A program made the translations under genes and the position numbers. Below are positions 24,529-34,735 of a DNA stretch of 64,000 nucleotides, in pieces; the stretch's first letter is position 1; every line of letters starts with the position of its first letter. The DNA is from Rhizomys pruinosus (lineage: Eukaryota; Chordata; Mammalia; Rodentia; Spalacidae): contig VZQC01005691.1 in NCBI GenBank assembly GCA_009823505.1, positions 287,324 through 351,323 on the forward strand. The letters run 5' to 3'. The notes under the pieces were generated by a model. It had not been told where the DNA came from and did no database searches. It saw only the letters and a program-made list of their open reading frames with translations.

Positions 24529-24668
24529 TCTTTTCGAGACAGGGTCTCCCTGTAGGTCTGGCTGTCCTGGAATTCGCTGTGAGACCAGGCTGGCCTTGAA
24601 CTCACAAAGATCCGCCTGCCTCTGCCTTCCAAGTGCTAGGATTAAAGGCGTTCGCCACCACGCCCAGC
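24492..24668 (-). mobile_element. B1 SINE, antisense, abutting a B3
   Basis: Poly-T run then gtcttttcgagacagggtct to cgccaccacgcccagct. With the next B3 it forms a composite flanked by ctagtgtcccttc (24480-24492) and ctagtgtcctttc (24907-24919). Confidence 0.92.
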
Positions 24669-24906
24669 TTTTTTTTTAAATTTTTTTAAAATTTAGTTTA
24701 TTTTTCTATGTGTATGAATGTACTGTCTGCATGTAGGTTGGTGCACCCATGTCGTACGATGCCACAGGGGTCAGAAGAGGGTGTCAGATTCCCCTGGAAC
24801 TGGAGTTAAAGACGGTTCTCAGCTACCATGTGGGTGCTGTGGATCAAACCCGGGTCCTCTGCAAGAGCAGTCGGCGCTCTTAACCGCTAGGCCATCTCTC
24901 CAACCC
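24669..24906 (-). mobile_element. B3-like SINE, antisense
   Basis: Its A-rich tail (ttttttttaaattttttt on +) touches the B1. It reads to taggccatctctccaacccc. It lacks the internal duplication found in most young copies. Confidence 0.92.
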
Positions 24907-24984
24907 CTAGTGTCCTTTCAATATTACTTAAAGTCCCAATTCCTAATGCTAATGTTGGATGTTTCTGCTAGTGCAGTTTCTGCT

Positions 24985-25310
24985 CAGACTGTGGTGACAG
25001 GATGACAGCCTTTCTGTATGAAAGGCTTGGCTCAGTTCCCTTGTTGGTAGTATTGTGCTTCATTCCACTCTCGCTCCTTTTCTGAATACACCCCCCAAGC
25101 TGGGATGCTGGAGATGGTGTGGAGATCTAGGATTGGCCACTGGGAGGTGATGTCACGTGATGTAGAGGATGACTGTCCCAGACCTATGTAAGCTGCTTGT
25201 TGCATAGAATAAACAGATTTTCACCCCCTGACATGGTCCCTGGGATGTTACTGGAGTAACACTGCACCATACCCTCTTCAGCCTGTTCAACCACAGGGTC
25301 AGCAGCCCCA
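24985..25310 (+). repeat. Possible LTR 3' part
   Basis: A promoter-poor, LTR-like block with an AATAAA (25209-25214) in gaataaacagatttt. No ends or duplication were found, so the call is weak. Confidence 0.25.
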
Positions 25311-25324
25311 CACCCTTAGGTGGG

Positions 25325-25440
25325 TTTTACTTTACAGATAAACAATCTCAGGACTCACTCAAGGGTGAATAGTCAGAGCCCAGAATTGATCCCAGTTTTA
25401 CAATTCCAGTAGTAGCTGGCTCTCCAGTCATTTTGGAAAT
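25325..25440 (-). repeat. MIR-like ancient fragment
   Basis: Contains ttttactttacagataaac and cagagcccagaattgatccc, in MIR order. Diverged. Confidence 0.4.
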
Positions 25441-25589
25441 GTGGGATTGTGCTTTGTTTTTTATTTATTTATTTATTATCTTATCAAAACCCCCATTGTG
25501 AATGTACTCACCATAGTTTAAAACAGACGAAAATTGACAGATGTAATTTTCATTAGTCTAATCATAATGAGAAGTGTTAACTCCATCAT

Positions 25590-25810
25590 GGTTTCTATTG
25601 ATATGGAAGTATGTGTACACTACCTTGTACTATTGATATGGAGTATGTGTACACTACCTTGTACTATTGATATGGAAGTATGTGTACACTACCTGTACTA
25701 TTGATATGGAAGTATGTGTCACTACCTTGTGCTATTGATATGGAGTACATGTACACTACCTTGTACCATTGATATGGAAGTATGTGTACACTACCTCGTA
25801 CTCATTATAT
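25590..25810 (+). repeat. Tandem repeat, about 36-bp unit, 6 copies
   Basis: The unit reads attgatatggaagtatgtgt then acactaccttgtact. Copies differ mostly by loss of single bases (gaagta/gagta, ccttgta/cctgta, gtacacta/gtcacta). Confidence 0.9.
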
Positions 25811-26170
25811 ATGCTTGTCTGTTCACAAGTCTTTGGTTTTAGAGAAGTTAATTTTGTCCACAATATGAAGAAGGAATTTTGAGTTTTATAGAAGCAGTTT
25901 ATCTTCTAAATTAGAGCTTTTTGGTACAATTTTAAACAGGATGCTTTCAGACCAGAGTATGTCAAGAGGTAAGCACTGAAGGACTTAAATGTCTTAGTTG
26001 GTTTTCTCTTGCTACAATAAATAGAGAAATGATTATTTAACATACATTTTGGGGCTCTGACACCCAAGATTAAGTTGCTCCATATATTCAGTCTCTGATC
26101 AGTGCCTTTGGGCTGCATTATATAGCATGATGGATGTCATCCCCATGGAAGAACTTCTAAGGTGGCGAGC

Positions 26171-26425
26171 AGTCATATGGGGAAAAGGAAACAAGAGACC
26201 GAGGAGAAGCTACACTCTCTTTATAACAACCGATTCTGATAGGAAGTGATTTAGATTTGCTCCTATTGTTAATCTGTTCTTGAGGGTGGAGGCCCCTATG
26301 CTCTAATCAGCTCCCACTAAGCCCCGCCTCTTAAAGGTTCTATTACTTCAACATTGCCACACTGAGGACTAAGATGCTAGCAGACGGACCTCTGGGGGAT
26401 GTGGTCAAACCGTATCCAAACTAAA
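26171..26425 (+). repeat. Left arm of long inverted repeat around exon 3
   Basis: Nearly the reverse complement of 27344-27569, from agtcatatggggaaaagg to gtatccaaactaaa. It carries an extra stretch of about 35 bases (about 26262-26297) that the right arm lacks. Weaker similarity continues outward to about 26134. It looks like a copy of a dispersed repeat I cannot name. Confidence 0.9.
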
Positions 26426-26811
26426 ACAGAGTAGTGAGAGTAAATCAGCCAAGGACTTGCTGTATTCAAGTGTCTACGTCTGAGGGATTTTGAATTTCAC
26501 TGACTCCTAAAGGCAGATCTTGGACTAGCTGGTGAAAGTTACAGAAGGATATATTCTAGCTATTTTTGGATTCTGAACATTTGAGCTGCCTTATAGAGAG
26601 TGAGGCTTTTGTCTCTAGAGAAGTGTGGGAGGAGATCAATGATCCAGCTTAGAATTTAGTCCCTTTACTTTCACTCTTCAGTTTGGAGGTTGATAGTAAT
26701 ATCTCTTATTTGTCCTCTTGAATTCCATGGCAGAGCCCATGAGACTTTTTGAAATGTTCCGAGGAATCTTCATCAAAACCATTTATGAACTGTCTATTCT
26801 TTGTCTTGCAG

Positions 26812-26936
26812 GAGAAAATGCAGAAGTTTCCATGGATGTTTCCCTGGGTTACCGTGATGACATGTTTTCTGAATGGACTGAAATGGCTCATGAGAGAGTC
26901 CCCCGGAAACTCAAATGCACTTTCACATCCCCCAAG
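26812..26936 (+). CDS. WLS: WLS (Wntless) coding exon 3, residues E128-K168
   Basis: First WLS exon in the window. The acceptor is ttgtcttgcag and the donor is aag|gtaggg. The first two bases (ga) complete an Arg codon begun in the missing exon 2, so the upstream intron is phase 1. The frame then reads ENAEVSMDVSLGYRDD and later EMAHERVPRKLKC, ending at TSPK. This is part of the large luminal domain between TM1 and TM2, which is known to help bind Wnt. The 125-nt length fits the family exactly: counting from here gives 414 residues to the stop, as expected for residues 128-541 of a 541-residue protein. The exon lies in the loop of a long inverted repeat (26171-26425 and 27344-27569). Confidence 0.97.
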
Positions 26937-27343
26937 GTAGGGTACCTTCATCACTGAGTTGACAGTGTTTGGTCCCCAGGTATGGTTTATACGTTCCAGA
27001 CTATTCCTTATTTCTTAGCCTGCATGACCTACGAAGGTTTATTGTTATCCTTTATCTTGGAGGAGAGAAGCCCAGTGAGATATTTCATATCCCTATAGGG
27101 GTAAGAATAGAAAGGGTGTCCATTTGAAATGGTTTACTCATTTTTCTGAAATACTTCTGTTAAACAACTCTTGGTTCTTTGATAAACAGATGAAAGTGTT
27201 TGAAAGACATAGGGGACATTTGATATTGCACCGGTATTTAGGTCTTCTCAGTTTCTCTGATATTGTGTACTTCTGCAGTTAATATGAAGAATGAAAATCC
27301 CAATGAACACCACAGCCAAGTAGAGGACCTTAAGGAGGTCTGG

Positions 27344-27569
27344 TTTAGTTTGCAAATGGTTTGACCACATCCCCCAGAGGTCCTTGTGCTAGAATCTTAG
27401 TCTCCAACATGGCAGTGTTGAAGTAATAGAACCTTTAAGAGGCGGGGCTTAGTGGGAGCTGATTAGAACATTGATAGGAGCAAATCTAAATCACTTCCTA
27501 TCAGAATCGGTTGCTATAAAGAGAGTGTAGCTTCTCCTCGGTCTCTTGCTTCCTTTTCCCCATATGACT
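27344..27569 (-). repeat. Right arm of long inverted repeat around exon 3
   Basis: Reads tttagtttgcaaatggtttg through to ccccatatgact, the complement of the left arm. The spacer between arms is 918 bp and contains exon 3. Confidence 0.9.
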
Positions 27570-27829
27570 TTTCCCATTAGTGTCCTTGGGGATGACCTAG
27601 TCCTCATCTTTAGGACTCATCTTTAGGATTCATCCTTCTCTAGTTGTGTTAACTCATTCACTACCTACTCATGGGAAGAATGTTGTTCTCTTACACTGAG
27701 AACAGGAGATATTTTATTGTGGGTAGAGGTTTGAGATTTTCATAAGGCTTGACCTTGGGGGCCTTCAGAAGACAGTAGGATTGCTACATACATACCCATC
27801 AGGTGTAGAATTCTTTTTCTTATTTTAAT

Positions 27830-28046
27830 GTTTTTTTCTCACTTATTTCATTATTATGCTTTATGTGTATGAGTATATTTTCTGCATGCCCGTCATGAAA
27901 TGCTCACAGAGGTTGGAAGAGGGTGTTGGATCCTCTGGAACTAGATTTACAGACAGTTATTAGTTGATGTGTGGGTGCCTTAAATCGAACCCAGGTCCTT
28001 TGCAAGAACAACCAGTGCTCTTAACTGCTGAGTCATCTCACCAAAC
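27830..28046 (-). mobile_element. Older B3 SINE, antisense
   Basis: Reads ctttatgtgtatgagtatat to gctgagtcatctcacc. Diverged. Confidence 0.75.
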
Positions 28047-28214
28047 ACTTATTTTCTTTTCTTGAAGTCTGTGAGAAGTTAGAGTCTCCACTGAACTGAT
28101 TGATTGTTGATTATTTATTTTCTCATCTGCTGTCTTCAATTTAGTTTCTCCTGAAGAATTTAGTTAGATCTATTGATCAATTTTGTCCCTGATTCTATCT
28201 AGAACTGACCTTAA

Positions 28215-28441
28215 AAATATTTTTAATTTACTTATTTTTATTTTATGTGTATGGGTGTTTTGCCTGCATGCATGTAAGTGCACCTCACATGTGCAATACC
28301 TGGAAAGTCCAGAATAGGGTATTGGATCCCTGGAATTGGGGTTTCAGATGGTCGTTAGCCACCAGTGGGTGCTGGGAACTGAACCCAAGTCCTCTGCAAG
28401 AGCAGCCAGTGCTCTTAACCACTGAGCCATCACCCCAGCCC
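28215..28441 (-). mobile_element. Older B3 SINE, antisense
   Basis: Reads tttattttatgtgtatgggt to ccactgagccatcaccccag. Confidence 0.85.
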
Positions 28442-28502
28442 CAACACTTGGTTTTCTTATCTTTTGCCTAACGGTAGACATAATATTAAGAATGATAGAT
28501 GG

Positions 28503-28646
28503 CACGTGCCTTTAATCCTAGCATTTGGGAGGCAGAGGCAGGTGGATCTTTGTGAGTTCAAGGCCAGCCTGGTGTACAGAGTGAGTTCCAGGACAGCTGG
28601 GGCTACAGGGAGACCCTGTCTCAAAAAAAAAAAAAAAAAAAAAAAA
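28503..28646 (+). mobile_element. B1 SINE, 5'-truncated
   Basis: Starts within the element at cacgtgcctttaatcc and ends in a long poly(A). A perfect 15-bp duplication flanks it (28488-28502 and 28647-28661, aagaatgatagatgg). Confidence 0.95.
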
Positions 28647-28747
28647 AAGAATGATAGATGGAAGCCTGTGAATACATGCCCAGCACACACAGTCTCGTGG
28701 TTCTAATGTAAGTTAAACTCATGGGTTTAAAGTAAAGCAAATGTGGC

Positions 28748-28862
28748 CCCAATTCCAGGTTCTAGCCCTAACCCTGTGACCTCAGGCAAGCTTTAGAATC
28801 TGAGCTTTACTATCTCTTCTGCAAAATGGGGTTTTTATAAGAACCAGAGAAGATAACGAACA
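28748..28862 (+). repeat. MIR fragment
   Basis: Contains ccctgtgacctcaggcaag and ctgcaaaatggggtttttat, the conserved order of an MIR core. Confidence 0.6.
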
Positions 28863-29074
28863 TGTTGCAGTGGCTTTGTAATATAATTCCTTGTCTGAGA
28901 TCTGTCTGAGAACAAAATAGGTTCTTAGGTGGAGCACCTGGACAAAAAGTATCAACTGAAACTCACAGGTAGAAGCACCTTTGCAGTGCATCTCCTAGAC
29001 TTGTACTAAAAAAAGTAAGTTGCCACACTTAAAACCCACTCTTTTACTGCTTTATTCTAATAGAGCAATACATT

Positions 29075-29400
29075 ATAAATAAAAGAGTTTTATTTGGCTC
29101 ATAGTTGTAGAGGCTCAAAGTCAATAAGCGTGACACTGGAATCTGTTCAGGTCTTTTGTGCTACACCAAAACATGGCAGAAGGACAAGAAAGCACATATG
29201 GGAGAGGAGAGGGGACAAAAGGGGACTTAACATAGCAAAACCTCTCTCTTGATAACACCCAGTCCTTCAAAGACAACACTAATCTTTCCTGAGGATAGAA
29301 TTCTCATGATGTAATCACCTCGCAGTAACGTCATGATAATAATTAAATTTCAACACTAGTGTTGAAGGGACATTAAAGTCATAGTACTTCCCGAGTCAAA
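29075..29400. repeat. Ancient interspersed repeat, family not assigned
   Basis: Contains gttttatttggctcatagtt, acatggcagaaggacaagaa and attaaatttcaacac. The order recalls a common old mammalian repeat that also appears related to the inverted-repeat arms around exon 3. Confidence 0.5.
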
Positions 29401-30624
29401 CCCCAAGAGACAGGACCAAGGACTCTGTTAGCTTACTTTCAGCTCATTCTCTTAGAATAGACAAATCTTGAAAACCCCTACCTCAGGCCTTTTCTCTGCT
29501 GACTGTCAAATATTGAGTTCCCACCTAAACAGCCATGAGAAATTGTTTTTATATATAAAAATAATAGGGTCTTATAAACTAGAGCAAGTAGAGAGAGAAT
29601 AGCTAACATTTTCATATTTTTTAATGGAATAGAAGAAATGAATTGAAACCTACCCAGCTATGTTGCAACTTGACTATATATTCCAGAGCAGAACTTGGAC
29701 AAATGTAAGTTAGAGGGCTCTTGGATATAGAATTTCATCCCCAGAAAAAGAAGTCTTTTTTTCACTTTCCTTAAACACGACGGGGGGGGGGTAGCAGAAA
29801 CAGAGTGAGGGAGGGGTGTAGCTTGCAAATGCTTCTTAATGACAGAGACTTAATTATCTTTAGGATGCGTTGATCCCATTTGAGAAAGATATTAAAGCCT
29901 GAGAGGTGTGAAGAAAACGAATCATCAAATCTGTGCTTTTTGATTGCAGTGAAATTTAATCTTGAGTCTGAAGATTAAATGAGAAATAGCTTTAAAGTTC
30001 TTAATCTCTAGTGTATTGTATGGTTAAGAAAAAAAAGTCAAGTTGCCACCTGCTGTAATTTGTCCTAATTAAGCAGTCTCATGCCAGATCTAAGAGAGGA
30101 GAGTGGGAAGAAGGGGAGGAAGAGGAGGAAGGGAGGAGAGGATGGAAGAAGGTAGAGGGGTTGGGAAAAATAAGAATGAGTATCTTTTGTCTTAAGTGCC
30201 CTAAATACTGGCAGAGGCAGAATTTTAGAGAGAAAACCCCTAACAACATACAATAAATTTGACCCTGACCTTGGTAGGTAGGTAAGCATAGCAGAATTTA
30301 GTGGTCTCACTAAACTGATTGAACTTTGGCCAATCTATCTCATGGAAGATAGTGTTATATCTTCTCTTGAGAAACTGGGAAGTGCAGGCATTCAGAGACC
30401 CAGAAGGGAATTAGTGACCCCATAGATCACCTTCCATTAACCTGCTTGTTTACTCTGATGGAAGTGAGGCCTCATGATGTGGGTGACTTAGGGTAGGACT
30501 AGGTTGGGGGTCTCTGACCTGACAGGACTCTGTTTAACACAGCATACACACTGCCCAACTTTGGGCATCCTGAGGCAGCCACGCCTTCTTCATTTCTGGC
30601 ACACTTACGTCTTTTTGTCTATTA

Positions 30625-30770
30625 GAAATGGAGACAGGCATGTAGTGTGACTAGATTTGGAAGAACCAGGTCCTTGCCCTAGGTCCGCTACTACTTTGGG
30701 GACCTTGAGCAAGACATACACCAGATTTTGTTTTCTACCCCCTCCAGTTTTCAATTTCTATAAGTAAAGT
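30625..30770 (+). repeat. MIR-like fragment
   Basis: Contains ttggggaccttgagcaagac and tttctataagtaaagtc in MIR order. Confidence 0.4.
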
Positions 30771-31736
30771 CATACTACTCTCTTCTTGCTTCCACACAGG
30801 GTAACCAATCACCACCATTCAATCTATTGTAAAGCTGAATCAGTGCTTGTGGTGTATTTTCAGTAGTGCCTGCAGAACACTAATTCTATGTCTAATTTAT
30901 AAGTGATGTGTAGGGAAAAAAGGACTTCAGGGGAGAAAGAATTTTTTTACTTATAAAGTCTTATTTGCTGTCCCCAGTCAACTGGTAGAGTCCGACAAGA
31001 GCCCTTAACAATTTAGACAATTGTTCCTACTACTTAGATCTACCTGGACAGGGAGGGAACTGATTAGTGATATCTAACCAGACAAGGAAGGGAAGAAGAC
31101 AGTGGAACTTCATAAGCTGGATGTTTGCTTGAACTCACCATGTCCAGGGATGTCTTGTCTCTGTACAGAGGCCTGCTCATTGTGTTCTGAAGATCTGACT
31201 GTTGAGTAAAGAACCTGTCACCATCCCAGAAGGGCCAGAGCTAGACTATGGACTCCTTGTGATTTTCTTCCATCTAACTTCTGTAGTGGATCTTTTGCTC
31301 TAATTTAACAAACAATGGATGTCCCATGAGATATGTAAGACCTAAGAATGACAACTCATTCTCCCCTATCACTTAATCAAGACACACAATTTGTCCTGCA
31401 TATAGACTCTAGATTAATGGTCTACCTGCTCCAGCTCAGGGTTCTGTACACCACATTCACTTCCCATACCCACCACCCTCAATGGGCACAGGCAGGAAGC
31501 CTTGAGAAGTGGAGTCTGTTCTCCCATCTCAAAAGTTGGGTCCCTGTTCCTGTCTTTGAACCCCTAACACCGTGTAATCTGTCTTAAATTATTGGTCAGA
31601 AAGTTTAAGAGGCTTTCTTAGGAATTGGGCTAAATTTCTGTCAAGTTACAATCTCGGCCATCTTCTGTCAGCTTGCCTCTTGAGTTGTTAGGGAGTTTGG
31701 GGTAGGGGAACAAAAATTTCTGAGTGAGCATTTTGG

Positions 31737-31945
31737 GCCTGGAGGAGATAGCTCATCAGTTAAGAACACTGGTTGCTCTTGGAGAGGCCCAGGGTTCAAA
31801 TCCTAGCACTCACATGGCAGCTAACAACCATCCATAACTCCAGTTCCAAGGAGACCCAACGCCCTCTTCTGACCTCCATGGGTATTGCATGGCACAGATA
31901 CACTTACACATATGCAGGCAATTTACTCATATATATAAAATATGT
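31737..31945 (+). mobile_element. Older B3 SINE
   Basis: Reads gcctggaggagatagctcat through to a tatataaaatatg tail. It lies just upstream of a young copy. Confidence 0.85.
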
Positions 31946-31967
31946 TTTTTTAAAAATTCCGAGTGAG

Positions 31968-32206
31968 GGGCTAGAGAGATGGCCTAGCGGTTAAGAGCGC
32001 CGACCACTCTTGCAGATGACCCAGGTTCAATCCCCAGCACCCACATGGCAGCCTAGAACCATCTGAAACTCCAATTCCAGAAGAACTCCAGTTCCAGGGG
32101 AATCCGACACCCTCTTCTGACCTCCGCGGCATTGCACGACACGGGTGCACAGACTTGCATGCAGACAGTACACTCATACACATACAGAAATAAATAAAAT
32201 TAAAAA
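31968..32206 (+). mobile_element. Young B3-like SINE
   Basis: Reads gggctagagagatggcctag, with the doubled block (32068-32099). A perfect 16-bp duplication flanks it (31952-31967 and 32207-32222). Confidence 0.95.
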
Positions 32207-32505
32207 AAAAATTCCGAGTGAGCTTTTCTAGCAAACTAATCCCACTGTTGAATGCACTCTGTGCTGCTTCTTTTTGTCTGATCAATAAAAGAAAGCTACC
32301 TTTGGCTTCTTATATATACACTTCACCATGAAAATAGTTGGCCATCATTAAGATTGTGATGAACTTCAGCAAGGCCCTCTTCCTGGAGTCCTTAAGTAAG
32401 GAGGACTCTGATGACCAGAGTGGTGATATGAGCCCAGTCCAAAGTAATTCAGATCCAGTCTTTTGGAAATAGTGAGCTGCTTCGAACCCTCTGATCTTCT
32501 TCCAG

Positions 32506-32667
32506 ACCCTGGAGCACGAAGGCCGTTACTACGAATGTGATGTCCTTCCATTCATGGAAATTGGATCAGTGGCTCATAAGTATTACCTTCTAAATATCCG
32601 GCTGCCTGTGAACGAAAAGAAAAAAATCAATGTTGGGATTGGGGAGATTAAGGATATTCGGTTGGTG
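32506..32667 (+). CDS. WLS: WLS coding exon 4, residues T169-V222
   Basis: The acceptor is cttccag|acc and the donor is gtg|gtaagt. Both ends fall between codons. The 54 codons include EGRYYECDVLPFMEIGS, LLNIRLPVNEKKK and IGEIKDIRLV, all in the luminal domain. The second codon is ctg (Leu). From memory, human and mouse have Pro here (TPEHE), so this is a possible lineage-specific substitution. The segment has no membrane span. Confidence 0.97.
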
Positions 32668-33094
32668 GTAAGTGAATGTGACTGAATCAATTCAGTGGCC
32701 AAGAATACAGGGCCTATTTGTGTGAAGGAAGCTCTATGTTAGTCCTGCTATCTCTGTTAGAATTGCCTCAGTTAGCTCATCTGAAAATTGGGACTAATTA
32801 ACATCACCATGATAGTCAAGATTATAAATTAAAATGATTTGCATGAGGTCACAGAAATGGAAAACGATTATTGTGTGTACTTAGGATTTTAAATGGTCTT
32901 CGAACAACATAAGATCATTACAATTTTTATAAATCAATAAAATTATGATTGCATAACGAACAAAATGAAAGTAAAAGATTAGCATTTCATCTTGCAAAGT
33001 ACAAATGTTAACAGGAACAGTGATATCTGGGGTTCTTTCCATTTTATTTGCTTAATCCAGGGGAGTACAATATGGAACAAGAAGGCCATTTTTT

Positions 33095-34317
33095 TTCTTA
33101 AATTTTTATTGAACTTTTATGCATTTCATACAATATTTCTTAATCAAATTTAGACTCATTCCCCCTTCCATGCCCCCACCCCACCAGAGCTCATACATTC
33201 TGCCGTATATGTCTTGCATCCCTTTCTCAGTCTTTTTTAAACTTTTCGATGTAGAAGTTTACTGTTTTGGGAAGAAGTTTACTGTTTCAGTCATTTCTTT
33301 GAGCAAGTCTTTGTTGTTGTTGTTGTTCTCTTTAATTTCATATTGCTCCAAAATATGCATATATACATTCCACACATATACCAAAATTACCACATCTGAA
33401 AATAAACTATAGATAATCCCAATACATGTTTAGGGTGTTTTTGGTTTTGTTTTTTGGTTTTTGGTTTTTTTGAGACAGGGTCTCCCTAAAGCCCCAGCTG
33501 GCTTGGAACTCAATCTGGAGACCAGGCTGGCCTTGAACTCACAGAGATCCACCTGCTTCTGCCTCCTGAGTGCTAGGATTAAAGGCATGTGCCACCATGC
33601 CTGGCAGGATTCACATTTTAAAAGTAGAGTTGCATGCACATAAAAAGAAATATTTCTTTACATTCCTAAATTACATAGCAAGTTGATGTATGTTTTAATG
33701 TACTTTTTATAGTAGAATCAGGTTTTATATTTACTAAAAAAGAAAAAAAAATTACTCAGTTTGCCTTACAAATAAAGATTTGGTGCTGGGATCCACAAAT
33801 TAGGGACACCATATATTGTTTGTTTTTTCTTGGACTGTATAGTAATACACCTAGCATAACAACTTCTAGTTCCATCCATTTACCTGCAAATTTCATGATG
33901 TCATCTTTCTTTACTGGTGCACAGAATTCCATTGTGCAGATGTACCACATTTTCTTTATCCACTTGTCAGTTGAGGGACACATAGATGTGCATGTATCTC
34001 TGCAATAAGATGAGTTTTGTGGGTATATACCCAGGAGTGGTATGACTGGGTCAGGTGGTAGGTTCATTTTCAATCTTTTAAGAGTTCTCCACACTGCTTT
34101 CCACAGGGATTGCACAAGTTTACATTCCCACCAGCAGTTGAGTGTTTCCTTTCCCCACAACCTCTCTAGCATTTGGTATCATGCAATGCTGAACAGAAGA
34201 GGGCATCGGACCCCTGGAGCTGGAGTTGTTAGCTACCACATGGGTGTTGGGAATTGAGCCTGGTTCCTCTGTAAGAATAACCAGTGCTCTTAACTGCTGA
34301 GCCATCTCTCCAGCCCC
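33095..34317 (-). mobile_element. Chimeric B3::LINE-1 retrocopy, antisense
   Basis: On the minus strand it starts with the 5' end of a B3 (ggggctggagagatggct, 34317-34189) and passes directly into LINE-1 ORF2 3' sequence (from about 34185), 3' UTR and a poly(A) tail (33095-33104). The whole is flanked by a 15-bp duplication with one mismatch, agaag[g/a]ccatttttt (33080-33094 and 34318-34332). The B3 half has no tail of its own. This is the pattern of a template-switch product. A B1 later inserted at 33437-33606. Confidence 0.75.
33437..33606 (-). mobile_element. B1 SINE, antisense, nested in the chimera
   Basis: Reads ttttttgagacagggtctcc to gtgccaccatgcctggca. It splits the LINE-1 3' segment. 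Confidence 0.9.
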
Positions 34318-34367
34318 AGAAGACCATTTTTTAAACTCTAAAAACATTCACCACATAGTGGTGACAA

Positions 34368-34370
<3 letters not shown>

Positions 34371-34410
<40 letters not shown>

Positions 34411-34414
34411 ATAC

Positions 34415-34451
<37 letters not shown>
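34371..34451. repeat. (CA)n and (GT)n inverted pair
   Basis: (CA)17 at 34371-34404 is followed by (GT)n at 34419-34451, with a 14-nt centre. The two arms are complementary in the WLS pre-mRNA. Confidence 0.9.
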
Positions 34452-34453
<2 letters not shown>

Positions 34454-34583
34454 AAATTAAAAAGTAGGGGTGGGAAGACCTCACAGTCAGTAAGTACTGA
34501 GCAGGCATGGAGAGGCAGAGACATGTGGATCCCCAGTGATCTCCAGGCCCTAATGAGAGACTCAGTCTCAAAAATAGGATTGA

Positions 34584-34735
34584 CAACTGGGCAAGGTGGT
34601 GTTTGCTTTTAATCCTAGCACTCCGAGGCAGAGCAGATGCATTTCTATGAGGTTGAGGCCAGCTTGGCCTACATAGTGAGTTCTAGGCCAGCCGAGGCTA
34701 CTAGAGAGATCTTGTGCTCCCCCTCCAACAAATCC
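34584..34735 (+). mobile_element. Diverged B1-like SINE
   Basis: Reads actgggcaaggtggtgtttg, then gttgaggccagcttggcc. Lacks a clear tail. A similar diverged stretch precedes it (34480-34575). Confidence 0.65.

Larger units (their letters stand above)
1..26811 (+). other. WLS: WLS intron 2, downstream part
   Basis: No exon 2 sequence (residues up to 127) is seen, so this should all be intron 2, which is at least 26.8 kb. It holds the antisense LINE-1, both LTR-like blocks, the 31-bp minisatellite, the duplicated TCC region and many SINEs, listed separately. Stretches where I recognise nothing: 7721-8455, 8665-9120, 10576-11490, 11640-12430, 12715-13490, 13770-14220, 15064-15676, 23514-24480, 25815-26025 and 26430-26790. 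Calling it WLS intron assumes gene order matches other mammals. Confidence 0.8.
26937..32505 (+). other. WLS: WLS intron 3
   Basis: A 5569-nt phase 0 intron. It holds the right arm of the inverted repeat that brackets exon 3, two older B3 SINEs, a B1, two old MIR-like pieces, an unnamed old repeat at 29075-29400 and two adjacent B3 copies near the 3' end. A purine-rich tract runs about 30090-30165. I see nothing definite in 29400-30620 or 30780-31730, apart from AT-rich, homeodomain-motif-like sequence at 29860-30065. Confidence 0.9.
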
